Position numbers and translations under genes: made by a program. From assembly GCF_014646755.1 (NCBI RefSeq), contig NZ_BMNW01000002.1, forward strand, positions 124,001 through 188,000: DNA of 64,000 nt, in the 5' to 3' direction. The DNA is from Pseudomonas asuensis (GTDB lineage: Bacteria; Pseudomonadota; Gammaproteobacteria; Pseudomonadales; Pseudomonadaceae). Shown here piece by piece: positions 62,872-64,000 of the stretch (positions within the stretch are counted from its first letter, which is position 1; every line of letters begins with the position of its first letter). A model generated the notes under the pieces. The model had not been told where the DNA came from. It worked only from the letters and a program-made list of their open reading frames with translations, and did no database searches.

Positions 62872-64000
62872 CTAGGACGCTTTTCGCCGCGTCATCTCCT
62901 TAATCATGATTTCCCTCATGCGGAATTTCTGGATCTTACCCGTTACGGTCATGGGGAATTCATCTACAAAGCGAAAATGCCTTGGTACCTTGAAGTGCGC
63001 AATATGGGTCTTGCAAAAGTCTCGAAGTGTCTCTTCCTGAGGGCTGTGTCCGTCGTGCAGCTTTACCCAGGCGACAATCTCCTCGCCATACTTGTCATCC
63101 GGTATGCCAATGACTTGAACATCTGCAACCGAAGGGTGACGAAACAGGAACTCCTCGATTTCACGTGGATAGATGTTCTCGCCGCCGCGAATAATCATGT
63201 CCTTGCTACGACCAACAATTTGCACATAGCCCTGCTCGTCCATGCAGGCAAGGTCGCCCGTATGCATCCAGCGAGCGCCGTCCAGCACGTCTGACGTAGC
63301 CTTGGAATTTTCCCAATAGCCCAGCATTACGCTGTACCCACGGGTACATAGCTCGCCTATTTGCCCCCGTGGAACGATACGCCCTTGCTCATCGATAATC
63401 TTGTTTTCCAGATGAGGCTGGCTGCGGCCGACGGTTGTGACTCTGCGCTCCAGCTCGTCATCAGGGCCAGTCTGAAGAGAGACCGGACTGGTCTCGGTCA
63501 TGCCATAGGCAATCTGCACCTCACTCATGTGCATTTCGGTTATGACTCGGCGCATGACTTCAATAGGGCATGTTGATCCAGCCATGATGCCACTGCGTAA
63601 TGAAGACAGGTCGAAACGTTCCCGCTCAGGATGATCCAGCTCGGCGATAAACATGGTAGGAACGCCATAAAGCACGGTTGCCTTCTCTTCCGAGACGGCG
63701 CTCAACGTTGCCAGCGGCTCGAACGAAGGGGCCGGGTAGATCATGGTTGAACCATGAGTCAGGCACCCCAGGTTGCCCATGACCATGCCAAAGCAGTGAT
63801 ACAGGGGTACGGGAATGACCAGGCGATCCTGTTCGGTCAACCCAAGGCTTTCCCCTACCATATAGCCATTATTAAGAATGTTGTAATGGCTCAGCGTGGC
63901 ACCTTTGGGAAAGCCTGTCGTGCCCGAGGTGTATTGAATGTTGATGGGATCGTCGAACTGAAGCTGCGCACTACGCTCATTGAGATCGGAAGTGCTCGTT
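62872..64000 (-). CDS. AMP-binding acyl-CoA ligase, partial (runs off right edge)
   Basis: The C-terminal 375 residues of an adenylate-forming acyl-CoA synthetase. The reading frame stays open to the window end, where it contains the phosphate-binding signature [11 protein letters not shown], earlier than the ATG at 63861. Further family motifs are [46 protein letters not shown] and the catalytic Lys in [14 protein letters not shown]. Closest in look to the FadD/medium-chain group. Convergent with the oxidoreductase gene; a link in amino acid or fatty acid breakdown is possible. Confidence 0.9.
   Translation of the reverse strand, partial: TSTSDLNERSAQLQFDDPINIQYTSGTTGFPKGATLSHYNILNNGYMVGESLGLTEQDRLVIPVPLYHCFGMVMGNLGCLTHGSTMIYPAPSFEPLATLSAVSEEKATVLYGVPTMFIAELDHPERERFDLSSLRSGIMAGSTCPIEVMRRVITEMHMSEVQIAYGMTETSPVSLQTGPDDELERRVTTVGRSQPHLENKIIDEQGRIVPRGQIGELCTRGYSVMLGYWENSKATSDVLDGARWMHTGDLACMDEQGYVQIVGRSKDMIIRGGENIYPREIEEFLFRHPSVADVQVIGIPDDKYGEEIVAWVKLHDGHSPQEETLRDFCKTHIAHFKVPRHFRFVDEFPMTVTGKIQKFRMREIMIKEMTRRKAS

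Overview
This window looks like the replication-terminus region of a gammaproteobacterial chromosome, most probably from Pseudomonas in the broad sense. Gene content (glgA-treZ-malQ-treY, SfnB-type flavoproteins, tcyJLN-type cystine uptake, MHYT-GGDEF-EAL proteins, an indolepyruvate oxidoreductase) and a GC content that looks moderate (mid 50s by eye, not computed) would fit a P. luteola-like lineage, but I cannot fix the species. The clearest landmark is a dif site at 50537-50564. Its XerD arm and central 6 bp are identical to the gammaproteobacterial dif as I remember it. All ten FtsK-orienting GGGNAGGG octamers I found by eye point towards it: seven on the + strand to its left and three on the - strand to its right. 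A complete tyrosine recombinase gene ends 41 bp from dif.

Layout. 1-6652 (-): trehalose/alpha-glucan operon glgA-treZ-malQ-treY, with treY cut by the left edge. 6996-8325 (-): MscS-type channel and a 47-residue ORF with its own terminator and a tRNA-like leader. 8714-15519 (+): PAS-rich histidine kinase, LuxR-type response regulator and a large PAS-GGDEF-EAL protein with a degenerate GGDEF. 15876-26559 (+): a ten-gene chemosensory operon whose gene order and double-tip soluble receptor resemble Vibrio cholerae chemotaxis cluster I (DosM, F9 class). It has a three-domain CheW, a HEAT-repeat protein and a STAS-like protein, and no cheZ, cheD or flagellar genes. This is the most unusual system in the window.

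26614-33154 (-): a six-gene organosulfur operon combining two SfnB-like flavoproteins, an FMNH2-dependent monooxygenase and a MetQNI-type ABC importer. 33324-37777 (-): hydroxamate-type siderophore uptake fhuF-fhuC-fhuB-fhuD. 37982-39169 (-): an MFS transporter behind a good Fur box. 39516-41731 (-): cystine ABC importer. 41900-42064 (-): a 54-residue ORF. 42290-43525 (+): secreted lipase-like hydrolase. 43661-49061 (+): N-acyl-D-amino-acid catabolism (PLP D-amino acid dehydratase/aldolase-fold enzyme, GntP permease, RpiR regulator, D-aminoacylase, RidA). 49116-50323: ThpR and a PH-domain protein, convergent.

From dif rightwards: tyrosine recombinase (-), MHYT-GGDEF-EAL protein (+), a small membrane protein with a zinc alcohol dehydrogenase (-), a DCC-family protein, an aldo/keto reductase and a LysR regulator (-), divergent from a 1191-residue indolepyruvate ferredoxin oxidoreductase (+), and finally an acyl-CoA ligase (-) cut by the right edge. 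I see no rRNA, intact tRNA, CRISPR array, insertion sequence or prophage.
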